Below, in pieces: positions 12,077 to 26,100 of a DNA stretch of 64,000 bases. The number at the start of each line of letters is the position of its first letter. Positions within the stretch are counted from its first letter, which is position 1. A program made the translations under genes and the position numbers. Source of the stretch: Phytoseiulus persimilis (lineage: Eukaryota > Arthropoda > Arachnida > Mesostigmata > Phytoseiidae); the NCBI GenBank assembly GCA_037576195.1, contig CM075102.1, forward strand, positions 10,602,001 to 10,666,000, given 5' to 3'. Under the pieces are notes generated by a model, which did not search any database, was not told the DNA's origin, and worked only from the letters and a program-made list of their open reading frames with translations.

Positions 12077-15000
12077 CTATTCAAGGTATACTTTATTTAT
12101 AATATCAATTCAAATCCCAACAATTCTCTCGATAGGCTTTCGGAGCGGTTTCGAGACAAGATCTCCAGCAGGCGGTGAGAGCGACAGTCTTTCAAAGCGT
12201 CTTTCCGAGCTAAAAGTATTCTTATGCTTCACAGAGAGTTTATTGTTCTCACTCAAGCAGCGTAAAGATTTTTGCTCTTCGTTACATTCACGTTGGTTCT
12301 GATTATCAGTTCGTACGATTGCGTCAACTCTGCTCAAGCGGAGGAGCTGATCCTAGGTCGGGTTGGAGGGGTGCGCGATTCATGCGAATGAGATCGAAAG
12401 TAAAACGCTGTGACGCAAACGTGCTCGGAAGCAGAGGAATGGCTGTGATAATGAATGAATGCGGCTGAAAATCGAACAGGGACCTCGCTTCACATGGAAC
12501 AGACGAGTGTTGACCACTCCCGCCAAACTCGTGGGTTCCGCGAGCTTACATCGGGTTAATGCCGTGTCAGATGGACGCTCGGAATCATCGAGAGCGCCTA
12601 GGCAAAGAGCGAGCAGCGGTTGTGAATCGAGTCGGCGACTCGCTCGTCGAAGGGTGGCGTATCGACTTTAATCGGAACCAGTCAAGACCATCATCAGCAT
12701 CGTAACGTATGCGCCTCCAGCAGTGAAGTAAGTGCCGACGGGACACGTTTTTTTGCAAATCTACAAGAGTCGAGTGCGAGCATTCTATTTCTGCTAACAC
12801 CCCTACCGAGGTTCCGATTCGGCGTTTATGCATCGACCGCGCGTGGGGCATTGTAGTTTTTCGATCAGAATAAATAGTTACTTCCTCGTCTTGTGGGTGT
12901 GACGTCACCGTTCTCAGGTTCGTCGTCTCCTTTTTTTGTTTTTTTACTTGCTCCTCAAACGTCAGATAGGTGGATTCGGAAAATGGAGATCGAACTCAGA
13001 AGGTTCAACTAACGGGTGTTTGAGATCATCACCATGCTCGTCGTTCGCATGCCTCCACTATGAATTATCATTGTCAAGATCGATCTGATCTGCGGCAGTT
13101 CGATTAGCCATCGCTTACCCCGCACATTTTCGGCACCTCCCCGAAGCTGCGTCGGGCTGATCGCAGATATCGAACCGTTCAGTCGACTCCTCGTTTAATT
13201 GACAAGGATGAACAGCTTTGGAAAGCCCTTTATTCTCAGAACTATTCGAAAAATACTCTGGGGACCCTCGAGGAGCCGCGCCTCAGAATTCGAGGGCGAG
13301 TAGCTCGCTTCCAGTTAACTGGCTTCGTTTGTTGGTAATCGAGGAGGGAAACGAGAGAAAGAGAGCGAGAGAGAGAAAGGGAAGAAGGGAGGAGTTTTCT
13401 AACGCTGTTCAGCCTCGCAGGCTCAGTAGGACGTTTGCGAAAATCAGAATGCGATCGGAACCTACGTAGTGACGCTGCCTAAGTTGGTGGTGTAGGTCGC
13501 AGCGGCGACGTTGGCGGCGGTGCTCGTGTCTAGCCGAAGTGCAGAAAAACGTTGCGATCGGGACGAGTCCATCTGGACTGAGCTCTGAGCTGCGGCATCT
13601 GGAACAACCGACGAGCGAATTGTTGAAAAGGAATTCGCGACTGGCATTGATGATAACGGAGAGCACATCTAGGTCCGTTCCGTCGATTAAAAATCCATTA
13701 CTCGGCGGACGATCGACGGGACCACGGCCAAGCGCCCGGGCTCCGAAGATGGCCCACAGGGAACGATCGTCACCGAATAAGAATCCGAAAACTCATGCTA
13801 GCTATTGAGTCGAGCGAACCCACGAGTAGGTCTTGGAAAAGACGCCCTTCGGGAACTATCGAATCGAGCTCACCTGGAACTGATCTGAACGGCTGATACG
13901 GTCTAGAAAAACTTCAGACCCCAGGAACGCGGTAGGCTGGTTTGGCGGATCGTCAGGGAAGGAGTCGGCTGAGCGTATTGCTTGATTCTTCTCTATCATG
14001 TTCAATCGGTGTCGCAACAGAGCCTGCTCAATAGATTTTGACTCTTTAGCGGAGCTCGCTCAAAATCAGTCACTGTCTTCGATACAGTAACCCGACCATT
14101 TTTCATCGAATGCGGCGCACAATGCCGTTCGATCCGACGTCGATCGTCCACTTCATGCAGTGCTCACCTGCTGGAACGGTAGGGATGCGTAGGTGATCGA
14201 GAATCTTTTTTGTGACGCCGGACGCAACTCACCGGAATCCTCACTCTCCAATGTTGCTGACAGTGACCTGGAATAACAACGGTTTACCTCATCCAGAGAA
14301 GAACTCCCCCGATCAACCCGCCTGTCAATGTTTCATAATGTACACAAGCAAGCTCAAAGCGACCGAACGCCCACAACCGGAATGGGACCGTCTGCCTGAA
14401 TGCACGAAGCCAGTCGCTGTGAATGCAGAGTGCATACCGTAATTCCTTTCATAATAGATTGACATTTGCGTGTATTTTTAATAGAATCAGTCCGGAATAC
14501 GGGATCGGATTGCGAGGCTCGGCGCTGCACCTCTTTCTGAATAATTCTCAGGGTGATGGAAGGCTGTTCTTTGTCTCCGCCACCGCTCCTTGATCGTTTT
14601 GTTGACTCTGGCTTCCTCGTCCTGCATCCTACGAAACTTGAGCAAGTGGCGAGGACTGGAGCGCGAGATCGACTCCTGGGTAGATTTTACGCAACAAGAC
14701 CCCGGCTCCATCTTCCGGTCTAGAAAAACTGTTCCAATGGTTGAGGGAGCTCGAATCAGCTCGGAGCTGATTTGCTTGTTAGCTCATAAGCTTCCTGCGC
14801 AGTCCTGCTTCCGCAACCGGACATTTTGAATGGTTTGAGGATGTCATCGGTACGGAGTGTATCGGCGCGTACGGAAGGTATATATAGCTGAGGGAGAGCT
14901 TCTTCCGGTCTCTAAGTTATCCACGTCATCCTTTTCGATCTGTCGATTTCTTTGTGAGTAGTTTGTGTGACAAGGGAGTGGCGTCATTGAATAATATCTT

Positions 15001-15126
15001 CCGGATGGGGAGCAACAAGCACTCGACCGAGATCATTAAAATGATGAACTCTTTCCGCTTCTCCCTTCGGGTATTCTTGACGGGGGAAATCAACTCCGAC
15101 ACGCTTCTTTGGAGCTAAGTAAAAAA
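12077..15126. other. No gene recognised; GA-rich tract
   Basis: About 3 kb without a supportable gene on either strand. A purine (GA/GAAA) tract occupies about 13,343–13,395. The segment just below 15,127 should contain the 3' UTR of the neuropeptide gene, which reads leftwards, but I see no canonical AATAAA on the minus strand close to its stop. Confidence 0.35.
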
Positions 15127-18100
15127 TTATTCTGGTTGGATGTTATTCATAGACACAAAGTCAGCGGGCATCATCGGTTCAGATATCAGATCGTGGTCTC
15201 TTGCTACTTCATAGTTCGCCGGAAATCCGATAGCATCGGACCAATACATTTTTTTTTCTGAAAGCGATACCCTGGCTGATGAAGCAGCCCGGTCACCGTT
15301 CCCTCGTGATACCAGATCGATACACAGCGTCCAAACGACGTCAAAGTTTTCATCTGTCCGTTCGACATCTCGGAGTCTAAGGAGAAGCGATGCTGAGAGC
15401 TCCCGTTCCCATGATTGAACGAGCCCAATCAGAGTCGGTGAGAGTTCCGAAGAGACTCAAAAATCCTCGTTCGACCCAGAAACTAACCTTCGTTTGCGTT
15501 TCTTCACGTCGAGATTAAGAGCACTGGTTTCCTCATCCGTATTTCCATCAGAGGGAGTGGATTCGTCCGCAGCAGCCGCACCTCGTTTCCCGAAGTGCAT
15601 AAATTTACTTGATGCTTTTTTACCGAAATGCAAGTAGCGATTCGAACTTGCCGGACTCCTCTTGAACAGCTCGCTGACGAACTGATCAGTGTCCGCGGCG
15701 TCATTCAAGACGGGCACATCGCTGGAAGAACGGAAGGACTTTCTATCAATCAGAAGCGCCACGCCGGTCAATGCTGGGCTCGAGCCCTAGGTCGCGAACT
15801 TTCTCTCTCGATAGGTGGACATAATTTTCAAGGTGAAACTCCGCGCGAAACGGGAGGAATCAATATCATCGGATGGCTCGTTCAATGACGTGGCTGGCAG
15901 CATTCCATCCCGCATATACCACGCGCGCGCGCACTATGGAGCAAACTTGTGAGATTTGCGTAAAAGCTCTCGGCAGGGGATCAAACATCGAACGCGTCGA
16001 GGATCAGCGGCAGATTCTTCACTCCATCAAACTTGGCGATTACTTAGCTGCCACCCAAGTTATTCGGCTTCTAAGCCTGGCACTCTGCGAACAGGAAGTT
16101 CCGCGGCGTGCAACTCCAAAAATCCGAGTCTTTTGTCGGATTCTTCCCCCATGTCGACTTAGAGCGCAACGGCTGCATGAGTTCAACACAGCGAATGGAG
16201 CGATTTCGAATACAAACGGATACTCGTGAGCCCCAGCCCGAAGCATTCCATCCAGAGGAACCGAATCTATGCAAACTACTTTGTTATCCTCTGGTTTCGT
16301 CGTGTGAGAACGATCGAATGCACACGAACTCTGCCTCTCTTTTTCGAGAAGGGAATCACAGTGGTTTCGGGAGCGCAGTGAACGCTCGCTGTTCTGGGCG
16401 TGGTCCCGCCGACTAGGATCAACCCGCAGTACCGCTAGTTCAGCTCACCTTTCCGATCCGGATCTTTTGCCGAAATGAATGAAACGGCTGCTTGGAGAAG
16501 CCCTTTTGATCAGCTCGTCTTCGACGTTCGTGTCGTAGTTTACGATGGCATCGGTTTCTTCGTCGTCTCGTTTTCCGAAATGCATGAATCTGTCGAAATC
16601 GAAAGATTTCATTCGCTGCGCGCAAGCTCCACTCTTTACATAAGCTTTCAGAGAGGACTGAGAAGATACATATTGGCTTCTTTCTCCCGACAACGAACGG
16701 ACCACGCTCTGCAATCTGTCGGTCGGGGAGATTTCGCTCTGCCGTCGAGGACACTCGAACAAGATCGGTTCGAGCTCGGAACTGCTTCTTTTTGTCGAGC
16801 AGACTCGAGCGTTGAACTGATGTGTGTATTGGCGAACAAGGGAAACACCACGAGAAAGCTTCACTCGCACTCTACTGAGGGCAAGGCGACCTGTGGGATC
16901 CATCTCTCTGACAGCCGGCCGACCTAAGTGCCCCTCACTTCGAGAGATGCACTCTGCTTGAGTGATTCAGCCAGAGTCGAAAATTCCTCACGTCGGACAT
17001 TTCTTCCAAATCGGAGTCGAAAAATAGCGCCGACATCTGAAGCTTGTCCAGTGACTCAATAGGCGGGAGCTTCGAGGCCTCTCGAAATTTTTCATCGCAG
17101 TCAAATTCAAGAGTACTCACTTGCTGGATCTCTTCTCAAGTTCCAGTGGGTCGAAGTCCCGTTTCCCAAAATGCAGGAAGCGATTCGTCCCCCTCTTGCC
17201 AAAGTGGATGAAGCGGTTGGGATTTCTCTTGCCTGCGGTCATAAATAATGCTCTCAGAAGTTAAACACTTCACACAAGACCTGACGTCCGAGGACGCCGA
17301 CGCATCCCGGAGCCGAGCATGGCGCCGAGGCCGTTTCGAGCGCTATGGACTCTCGCTGTTGTCCTTCCATGCGTCAAGCTCTTGTTCGAAAAGATTGCCC
17401 GATTTCGAGTCTACTCACCGAAGTGCATCAAACGGTTTTGCCCGGATCGCTTGACTAAGTCGTTCAATTTACGAAGTGCGCTTCGTGCATCAGCGTTCAA
17501 AGGAATAACACGTTTTCCGAAGTGAAGGATACGATTTTGCCCGGGCTGGCGTTTAACGCCGTCAGACGCCTGCAAAGTTCTCTCATCGGTTATTTGTGAA
17601 CGTAACGCCGAAGCGCTCTCCGCTGGACGCCTCAAAAGTGGCTGGACTGCGTGGTCTCAATTCACGTCGGAACCCGAGATGGTAATCTCGGACGAGCACG
17701 CTGTTCCTCACCTTGACGTCACGTCTCTTCCTCCCGAAGTGCATGAACTTCTGCTTCTGGGAATCGCGCTTCTCGCTCCCGTCAATGATGTTGGAGTCGA
17801 GCTCGTCGTCTGCTTCTGAGTTTCCGAGAAGGATGGAAGCGCATAGCCTGCAAGTTGAGCGCTCGTTAGTTAACGTGACAGACGGGTTTGAGAACCTGCT
17901 CCCGAGCTGGGTGATGCGGACTGAAACCGTTTCACGAGCATGATCAATGCACTGCCCTCCTGTGCCCGGGATCGCTATAATGGCCGTAAGAGATTCGCTT
18001 GCGGCGATATGGAGGCAGCTTGAAATTACGAAAGTAGCTCGACATAGACCCTGTCATGAATAAAATCAGCTTGAACAAGAAGGAGATGCCTATGAATAGC

Positions 18101-20137
18101 TCCTACGGCTTTGCTGTCTTTCTCCGACTCTCATAACTCGAGCGAGTTGAAGACAACCTCGCGAAGTTTTCTTCCTTTCCTTCGATATACGTACACCTCA
18201 CGGCATCGTTAGGAGGCTGTTTTCACGAGATTTGTAATTCAAGTGACCTCACATTCACGATAACTCAAGGCTTCATGCGGTCGCTTCCGGGGCATTATGG
18301 CAACCGATGTACCCGTCCAACGGCCCACCGATGTCATCGGCTCCGGACATTGTGGGGAGAAGAGAATCCTAATGAGTCAGGTATGAACTCTTCGCGAGAC
18401 AATAAGAGAATTCTTCATGAGAGCAGCTGATTGGGAGTCTCGCAGTCAGGGGCGCCACAATTACGTTCTGTGCGTGGATGACTCCCATGCGAAGTACCGA
18501 GGTGAAGTTCCCACCAGCTAGCCCGCGATATCGACGTTGTTTTGCCGAGTCACCTCGAACAAGAATGTAACGGTGTAATGTAACCGTTCCGCTACTGCGG
18601 CGACTGATCCGCACGTTGGCCTGCTGGAACCTTCGCTTGGAGCTCCTCGCGACCTTCCGATTTGTTGGCTGATCTTGTGGTCGAGCCGTGGCTGATGGAA
18701 TCGAAGTCGGAACCTGCTCCCCAATCTCCTGATTTCACGAGCAACGAACGCTGAGGCGCTCGACTCGAGAGAGTTCAAACCTCAACAACGCGAGCTGCGA
18801 CAACCGCGCCATCGTAATTCGAAGCTTAATCGGCCCTCGGAATTTCGGGACACTCGGGAATTTCGCTTCAGTCGTCTTGTCAGCGACGGGTTTCCGGTCG
18901 GAGTTCCGGTCGTCGTTGATTTCTGATTTGCGCGTCGACTATGGGTGTCGATCCGATCGGAACCAACCGAGATGGATGATTTTGATTGCGGTAAATGTTC
19001 CCTCGAATGGCTCACGAAGTCCATAGGACAGGCCGTCGAACGGGTGGGAGACGTTCCCTCGCAAGAGCTCTGGCTAAAAGTCTTCATCTAAACGAATGTT
19101 GCGGATCATCATTCGACTCGTGGGGCTCATTCAAGGATTGGCGCATAAACAGACCCCGGATTGGTTTCGATTTTACTCTCGTACGGTGAAATTCTCTGGT
19201 CTGCGGAACTTACGTAACTATTGGTGATTCGATGCTATTCAAACTGGATTGATCTTGCGACACGAACTCGAGCAGACTTATACAATTCTGGAGCGTTTCC
19301 AGCACTGACGGAGAAGTGTCGGATCCGTCGGATTCTTCTGAAAACATGAAAGAAAATCATTCAATCAGTAACTGCCCGGCGATAATTCCCGAATTTCTGC
19401 AACAGAAGCTCGTCTCACGGCGTCCCTAGCCGTTCGGATACTTCGCCTTTTTTTCTCTCAAATGGAAAATCGCGATTCCCTCCCGTTGTGTTCGAAGCAA
19501 TGAAGGGCGTAATGAAGAAAATCGAAGTTCCAGGTATCGCGCGAATCGCTCCTCTTCCGAGAACCGTAGTTTGAGATAGTGCTTGTTGATCGTGCTTAAA
19601 ATTCCGCACGCCCGCCCCATAAGTCATCGGAACGGAGCGCCATCCTGCCCTTTTCAGGCGTAATGTAAAAACCCACCAAGCAGTCACGGCGCAGTCACCG
19701 CGAGAGACGCATTCAGGCTGCCCTTGGAAAGAACCCTGAGAACGCCTGGAAATTTTCATCAAAATTCTTGCCAGTATACTCAAATAACAGAACAAAACAG
19801 CCCTGGACGCCCTTCCGTGGTGGTTCGGATCCGTCATTTCATCCCGCGCGAGGCTTTTCAAACATCATGAACAGAAGAAACACCACACAATGCGACGATT
19901 TGCCCCAGTGGCTTGCACGTTTCAGGAATATTTGAAGCTGCCAAGAGCTCGATCTCACTGATTGCTTGAATCTCTGAGCAGATGAGGAGGGGAAATGTCC
20001 AAGCTCGGATATTTGAACTTACGTTTCAGCTCCGACATCATATCCTGAGGTTTGGTGGCATGGGTGAGGGTGCCGCAAAGCACCGCGCAAGCCAGGAGGG
20101 CTATGGCGGTATGCGAAGGAAAACGATTCCTTTTCAT
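15127..20137 (-). CDS. Precursor of nine [N]RF-x-HF-amide neuropeptides (FMRFamide-like, with His for Arg)
   Basis: Eight exons join in phase on the minus strand: 20137–20023, 19337–19214, 17847–17712, 17641–17419, 17232–17121, 16715–16449, 15721–15488 and 15376–15127, giving 486 codons plus stop. Exon 1 encodes a signal peptide (MKRNRF..., core AIALLACAVLCGTLTHA). Exons 3–7 carry nine peptides ending in His-Phe-Gly plus a dibasic site: DSQKQKFMHFG, QPGQNRILHFG, SGQNRLMHFG, NPNRFIHFG, GTNRFLHFG, MKSFDFDRFMHFG, ASPSSRFIHFG, SPASSNRYLHFG and ASSKFMHFG. The final Gly would become the amide. Acidic spacers separate most copies, as in FMRFamide precursors. The product would be secreted from neurons and act on peptide GPCRs; this is known for FMRFamides and inferred here. 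Exons 3–7 are firm. The acceptor of exon 6 has an alternative (see findings), and the 82-residue tail in exon 8 contains no peptide and is least certain. Confidence 0.88.
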
Positions 20138-23100
20138 TTACACTGGAAACAATTGATAACAAAAATTATGGTTTTTCCTCTCGGATCGCCGCTTCCTCGA
20201 CGGTGAAAACAGAGCTGATTTTGGCAAGCTCGATGCGTTTCCGAGTCAAATCTGAATTCATAGGTCGTCTCCACGCATTTCGACTCGATTGCCCAAACTG
20301 GTTTCATATGAGTGACCCATCAGATGAAAATACCAATGAAATAATGATGATAATAATCCATTGGAGAGAAGTCGATTGTGGCTAAGGCGAAGGAACGACG
20401 GGCGGAATGTGAAGAAAAAACGATAAACGTACTTCGTAGATGCACAATAGATGATGCTCGGGAAGAATCCCGTTTCCGGATTATCTAAAGGTTGGAGTAG
20501 TGCGCCTGAAGGGCTGAACTCCAATTCCGAAACGAGGGTGAGTTCCCAGAATCTCGTCTATCCGGTCCTATTTTCCCGAAAAGTGGTCAAGCGGTCAATT
20601 CTTTGCCTGGTGTTGAGCAACGAGCGGAGTCACAGTTCCGTATAGTTCCACGGAACAATAGGGATCGTACTCCCCGACAGACTCGTTCTCTGGGCTTGCG
20701 TTTTTGAGCGAACTCACTCCCGAGAAACGCTTCCGACTAGTGCAGTCGTTCATGAGTTTCCAGCTCTTCACACAGAACTGCTTTGACGTTCGTAGGTCAG
20801 GTGATGAGATTGTGTCCATGAAGCAGCCGGAGGCCGGACCTCAGATAACGATAAGACGACACCGACCAAGAGACAGGCCACTCCCCGAGCTCACCGCAGT
20901 CGCACCATGAGGAGAACCGCCCCGTCGATATGTAAAGGTTCACTTGTTTACATGTTATGCATGACGTTGCGTCTCTGAAGGTAATACTTTTCGAGGGCAC
21001 TGTCCTTTGGAGCTTTGATAGAAGAATCTCTTCACTATTCCATTCTTTGGTCATGTGAGTCAAGATTTCTAATGCGGAATCGCGGCGCTTGCCACGAGGG
21101 AACGGTCTACCCCTCCGACAGGAGCGTGTTGCCGCCGTCGGAGGAAGTTTCCCGTGCCGTTAAGGAAAGATTTCTCAGAAGCTGCCAGCAGTCAGACCAA
21201 CGTCCGACGTGGTCCTTAGCTGGGCCACACTGGCAAGGCCCCATTTTTCTCGCATAAATACTGCCGAAGAGTTTCCATCAATTAGAGAGGCCTAACGCCA
21301 CTCCTTCACCTCCATGCGCTGAGAATACACTCCAGAGGGCCAACGACTGGTTCTCGCGGAGATCTGGGAACTCGCTCTCAAGCGACAAAGCTCTTCCTGC
21401 CATCGCTCTATTCGGATAAATTGACGAACCGCGGGAGCTTTCAATTCTCTCCCACAATCGCGTGCTTCGCAAGTAGGTAATTCGGGCAGACCGCTGGAGT
21501 TCTACTTTGTCTCATCAGTCGAGCTGCTGGTTTCGAGCGTTGATGTGGCGTTTCTCGGGAGAACAACCTTTTCCGAACCTCCTCGGATTCGAGACGTGAC
21601 TCCGACGAATATGTCCCGCGGAGAATTGGAAGAGGGGAACGCGATGGATTGTTTTGAGGAAACGAATGAGTTTGAAGGTGACGAATGTGGATCTCTTCTG
21701 TCTCGAGCTTTTCAGAGCGGGGAGTTTCATTCGATTGAGCGTCAGTGTTCCCTTCGCTCACAGGAGACGTTCGATCATTGATTATGAGTTCAGACCGAAT
21801 GGATCACGTCACAAGGGCGTCATGGGGAGTCGGTCGCACACGAGTTTTCGATCTTTGAGGTCGATTTAAGGCGACTCATCCTCACCGGTGCACTCGCGAC
21901 ATCACGCTCCTGTACAGACAACCATGGGCGTGTATCAGCGATGGAATGAACCTCGGAGCCGCTTGGTGACGTCCATCGCAGTTTCCGCAGAGAACACTCC
22001 TTGGAGGGAGCTTGAACGGTCGGACAATCGGGGGTCTCGGAGACAGGTAGTACAACGAAGCTTGGATGGAGAGAAGAAGCATCAAAATCATGACGGGGTC
22101 ACTAGCGTTGTGCTTGACACTATCGTGGAAGATATCGGCAGAGCATTTTCTCTTTTCTGTTTGACGTAGGAAATTTTCCAGGCTTGGCGTCACGGGAATT
22201 TCACTTTTTCCGACAGCTGATAATACTCGTTGACATATCCGAGGGAGACTCAGCGGACCTGCGCGACAAGCTTCCGCGAACTTTATCCGCGTAGCCTTTG
22301 AGCATGGAAGGGGACGACGATGTTGAATGTTCATGGATGTGCTTGAAACAATTGCACCGATTCGCGAGTTATAGATGAAACATCCGCTGCTCTATGGGGT
22401 TTCATAAGGCCTTCTGTGGTCAACATCGATGACATCGCGATTGCGATCGAATATGTTGAGCAGCTACGTAAGCCGGAGAGCGGCGGGGCGCAGAGAGGCG
22501 CAGAACGTGCATGTTATGGAAGAGCGAGGCAAGATGCATCATCAGCATCATCGGCGGAAGCATGAACGTGCGTGGGGCCGAGCCCGATGCCGCTGTTGCC
22601 CGGCTTAGTCAAAAAGAAATGAAAATATTGACTCAACTCACTCAAGTCTCCGCGGCTTTCCCCGTTGAAGCAAGTTGCAACTGTCAAATAGGGTCCCGCG
22701 CTTAATATCACCTTCGATTCCTCATCAATCACGAATAACACTACGAAGGCGCGCCGTTCTCGCTGGAACATGTCGACCAAAGTGAAAGGAAGCGAGATAG
22801 TGCGCGAGTCGTCTTTGGTTCAGCCGCAGTTCCCTCTCTTCCAACGTTTTCCACGTTGCGGGATCCGTTGCTAAAATGAGGAGGCTCCACATCGGTTTTT
22901 CCATCGCCATCGTGGCCGGCGTCTGCTTCATTCGGCTGCTTGGTTGGTCGGCCAGCGTCCCAAGGGCGGGACAAGCAACACTCAGGTTTTAATTAAGGGA
23001 GACGGTACAGACGCAACATCTCGTCGTGAAAACAGCCGAAACCCGATGCACCGAACACTAGACAGTGTCGGAACACACATCGGGAGCACCCTCCTTCCTG

Positions 23101-26100
23101 TCGGGAAGTCGATTGGACACCATATTTGTAAAATTTTCCGGATGTACCTCCCCATTTCCAAGGAAGTACCGCATGTTGCCAGCCTTGGAGACCGGCTTGC
23201 AACGGTATAATGAAACTCCCGCTCCGAGGAAGGACCGTCAATTGCGAGGAAGTCATCACCGAAGCCTGGAAGTTGGGGCTTTGACCAATTCGCATCATCC
23301 ATCCTCTCTCCGACGTCACTTGGTAAATTTGGCTTGGTAAACGGAGATGCGAGTGCAGCGCCCGCACCGCTGAGGCGTCCACCATCGGGCAGTGCTCCCA
23401 ATCATCCTGAAATCCATGGATTGATGGATGGTGATCATTGTTCAATGCCCGGAATTTCCACTGTAGTCATTGCACGAGAGATTCACCCGGAGCGAGGGCT
23501 CAGGCCTCTTTTTTTCACCGCTAATGTTCCAGCAACGCATGAAGCTCGGCAGTTTGATACGGAATTCGCAACCTAGTACTCTCTGTGTGCAGGGATTATC
23601 ACAGTTGCGATGTGCGCGGACATTTTTCCCATTTTTTTTGCTCTGCAGTCTCGATTGCCGAGAAGAGCAGCGGTGGATGTCGTGCTCCAGGCTCTAAACG
23701 GAGTTGTCAGAGAAGAAGGCTCCTGCGACCTCCTTCCTCATTATTCTCGCTACCTGACGTCCATCCTACCGACTTCCGAGAGAACGGAGCCCGACAGCGT
23801 CCATCCGGGGCCAAACAATGTTCCTTGTTCTCAAACTCAGATAGACAGAGAGAAGTGAGAAGGAGCTTAATAGTTCCAACGATTAGACTACCCAACCGCT
23901 TGTCCCTCGAGATTTTGAGAAAACTAGTTGAATCGCCGCGCATGCCAAACTCGGAACATCAAATTCCGAAGATTGGAAGGCGAGTTGCTTTTTGGGAAGG
24001 ACGTGCGCTATAAATAGAGCGATTGTCCCCCGTAACGATCGCTCGACGAAGGTGAGTGCTGACGTTCGGGAAAGTTAATTCAATGCGGTCTTAACAGCCC
24101 GGAACAATGATCAATGTTAGTGTTCCACTTCCTTCCGGATTCGTTCACGAGGGCAGGGAGCTACCGTACGATCGACAAACACCGAATCGCACCGCCGAAC
24201 CCAAAAGCATCCGATCCCGCTCATAAGACCTTCCGATCCCAGACAAATACTGCGGGCTCGCCCTTAAAGGTTAACGGCATCTCTGGAAACCTTTCTACGT
24301 CTCTTGGAACAGAGCCCCAGATGACGCGTTCGTAGATATTGCCGAGAGGAGACGAGCACGTTGATCCGGGGAAGCTCGGCGACAAATCAGACGCATCAGT
24401 TAGTGACAGCCATGGAGAGGTGGGGGGTGTGAGGAACACTAGATCCGCGCTTCACCTCCCGTCCACAAAAAAATTCACCACCCATCGGTTTGGCTTGGGC
24501 TCACGCAGAATGCCGAGGTCGGAGGGAGAGTCCTCGTGAGTTTAGATATCACATTCGAATATTCTCCGAGTCGCAATCTCCTTGCGCCCATTCCGATCGC
24601 CATTAAACTGTGACAGTTGAGAACTGCTCATTGCAAACAGTTCGAGTTATTGTTAGTGGCTAGCTTTTGCAGTCGAATATCGCAGTCGGCTCCCGAGGGT
24701 ACGTTCACAACGATTCAGGAAGCACTGACGTTCATCGAAGTTCTTCGAACGCGTGATGGTGACCAGCGTGTCTTCCTCGAAGATGCCGTGGTATCAAAGC
24801 ACGCTCTCGCCCTCACTCACTCGCTCGCTCGGTCGCTCTTCGGTCGGTAGGATCAAAGCCCGCTCTCTGCGCCAGTACCTGTAGATAAAAGAGTCAAACA
24901 GACTGCTTGGCAGCGAACTTTCACCTCTGATACGTTCGAGATTAGCCTGAAAGTCATCGGTCGCGGAGCTCTCCTACTTCTAGAACTCTTCGCGTGTCTA
25001 GGACTACACACGCGAGGCGATCACTCCGGCGCTTGATTGATGTAGCGCCTCCGTTTCCGGGGAGGTCCAAATGCGTTAAAACGTCTCTCCTGAATTCCCC
25101 AATCACGGGCTTGGAACACTGGCGGTCGAGCGAGAGTCGAACGCGACGGAGAAGCCCCTCGTTCGGAATGATTTGCGAGCATTGCCCAGAGCAGACCTGA
25201 TCTTCGATGCACAGAAGCTGGAGAACACATTCCGATCGCGAATCAACTCAAATCCGTTCTCCACCGCTCTAAACGTGGATCCAGAGAAAGCGATCGCGCT
25301 GACAAGCTAGGGCTTTCCTCGCGCCCGTCACGATTCCAAAAAGCAGTTGCCCAACGAATAGGGTTCGCGCAAGCAGTTCTCGAAATTCTCGTAGACGGTT
25401 CCGACGATTCCGAATCCAACGAGATCGAGTCAAAATGTCGATGGGCGCTCCTGACAAGACTTTCGACTCTCCGTCGACGGTTTGCGTTACGACGATAACT
25501 AGCCCACTTCGATCAAGAACAATCCTATTCTCCGGAATTCTCTCGAAGAGCTCTCGAGGACGTTCCCGACTCTACCGAGCCGAGCGGAGGGAGATATGCA
25601 TTCGTCCTACGAAGAGACCACCGTGAATTCTCGAACAGCAGCCCGGGTGTCTGTTTTGCCAAAATGCCTCCGCCGAAGGGCCGTTATTGGAGAACGGCTT
25701 TTATTGATTCGGACTTGCCCTTAGCCGCGTATCCAAGATTCCGTCCGGCGAGGGGGAGCTGTATTTTCCCCCTTGAAGTGGTACGCTCGGAACATTTCAA
25801 GAATATTGTGTCGTCGAACTTGAATCTCAACTTCGATTGCACGAGCACCAGAACTCGAGCAGGGACTATGGCCTCGCCATCTCCACGTCGGGCACGCTAC
25901 TGTTCATGAGCCTGGTCAGCGTCACGGGTTTGCTCCAGACAGGGTGCGGCGGAGAATTCGAGCATTATTCTGAGACGAAGAGCTGATCAGGAAGCGAATT
26001 ACATGTCTCGCCGCCCCTCGTTGTGCTCACGGCGCCCAGCTGCAACCAGAGTTTGCCTCGACGTCTCTCGGTGTTACTCGGTTTCTGCGGCCGATCCTCG

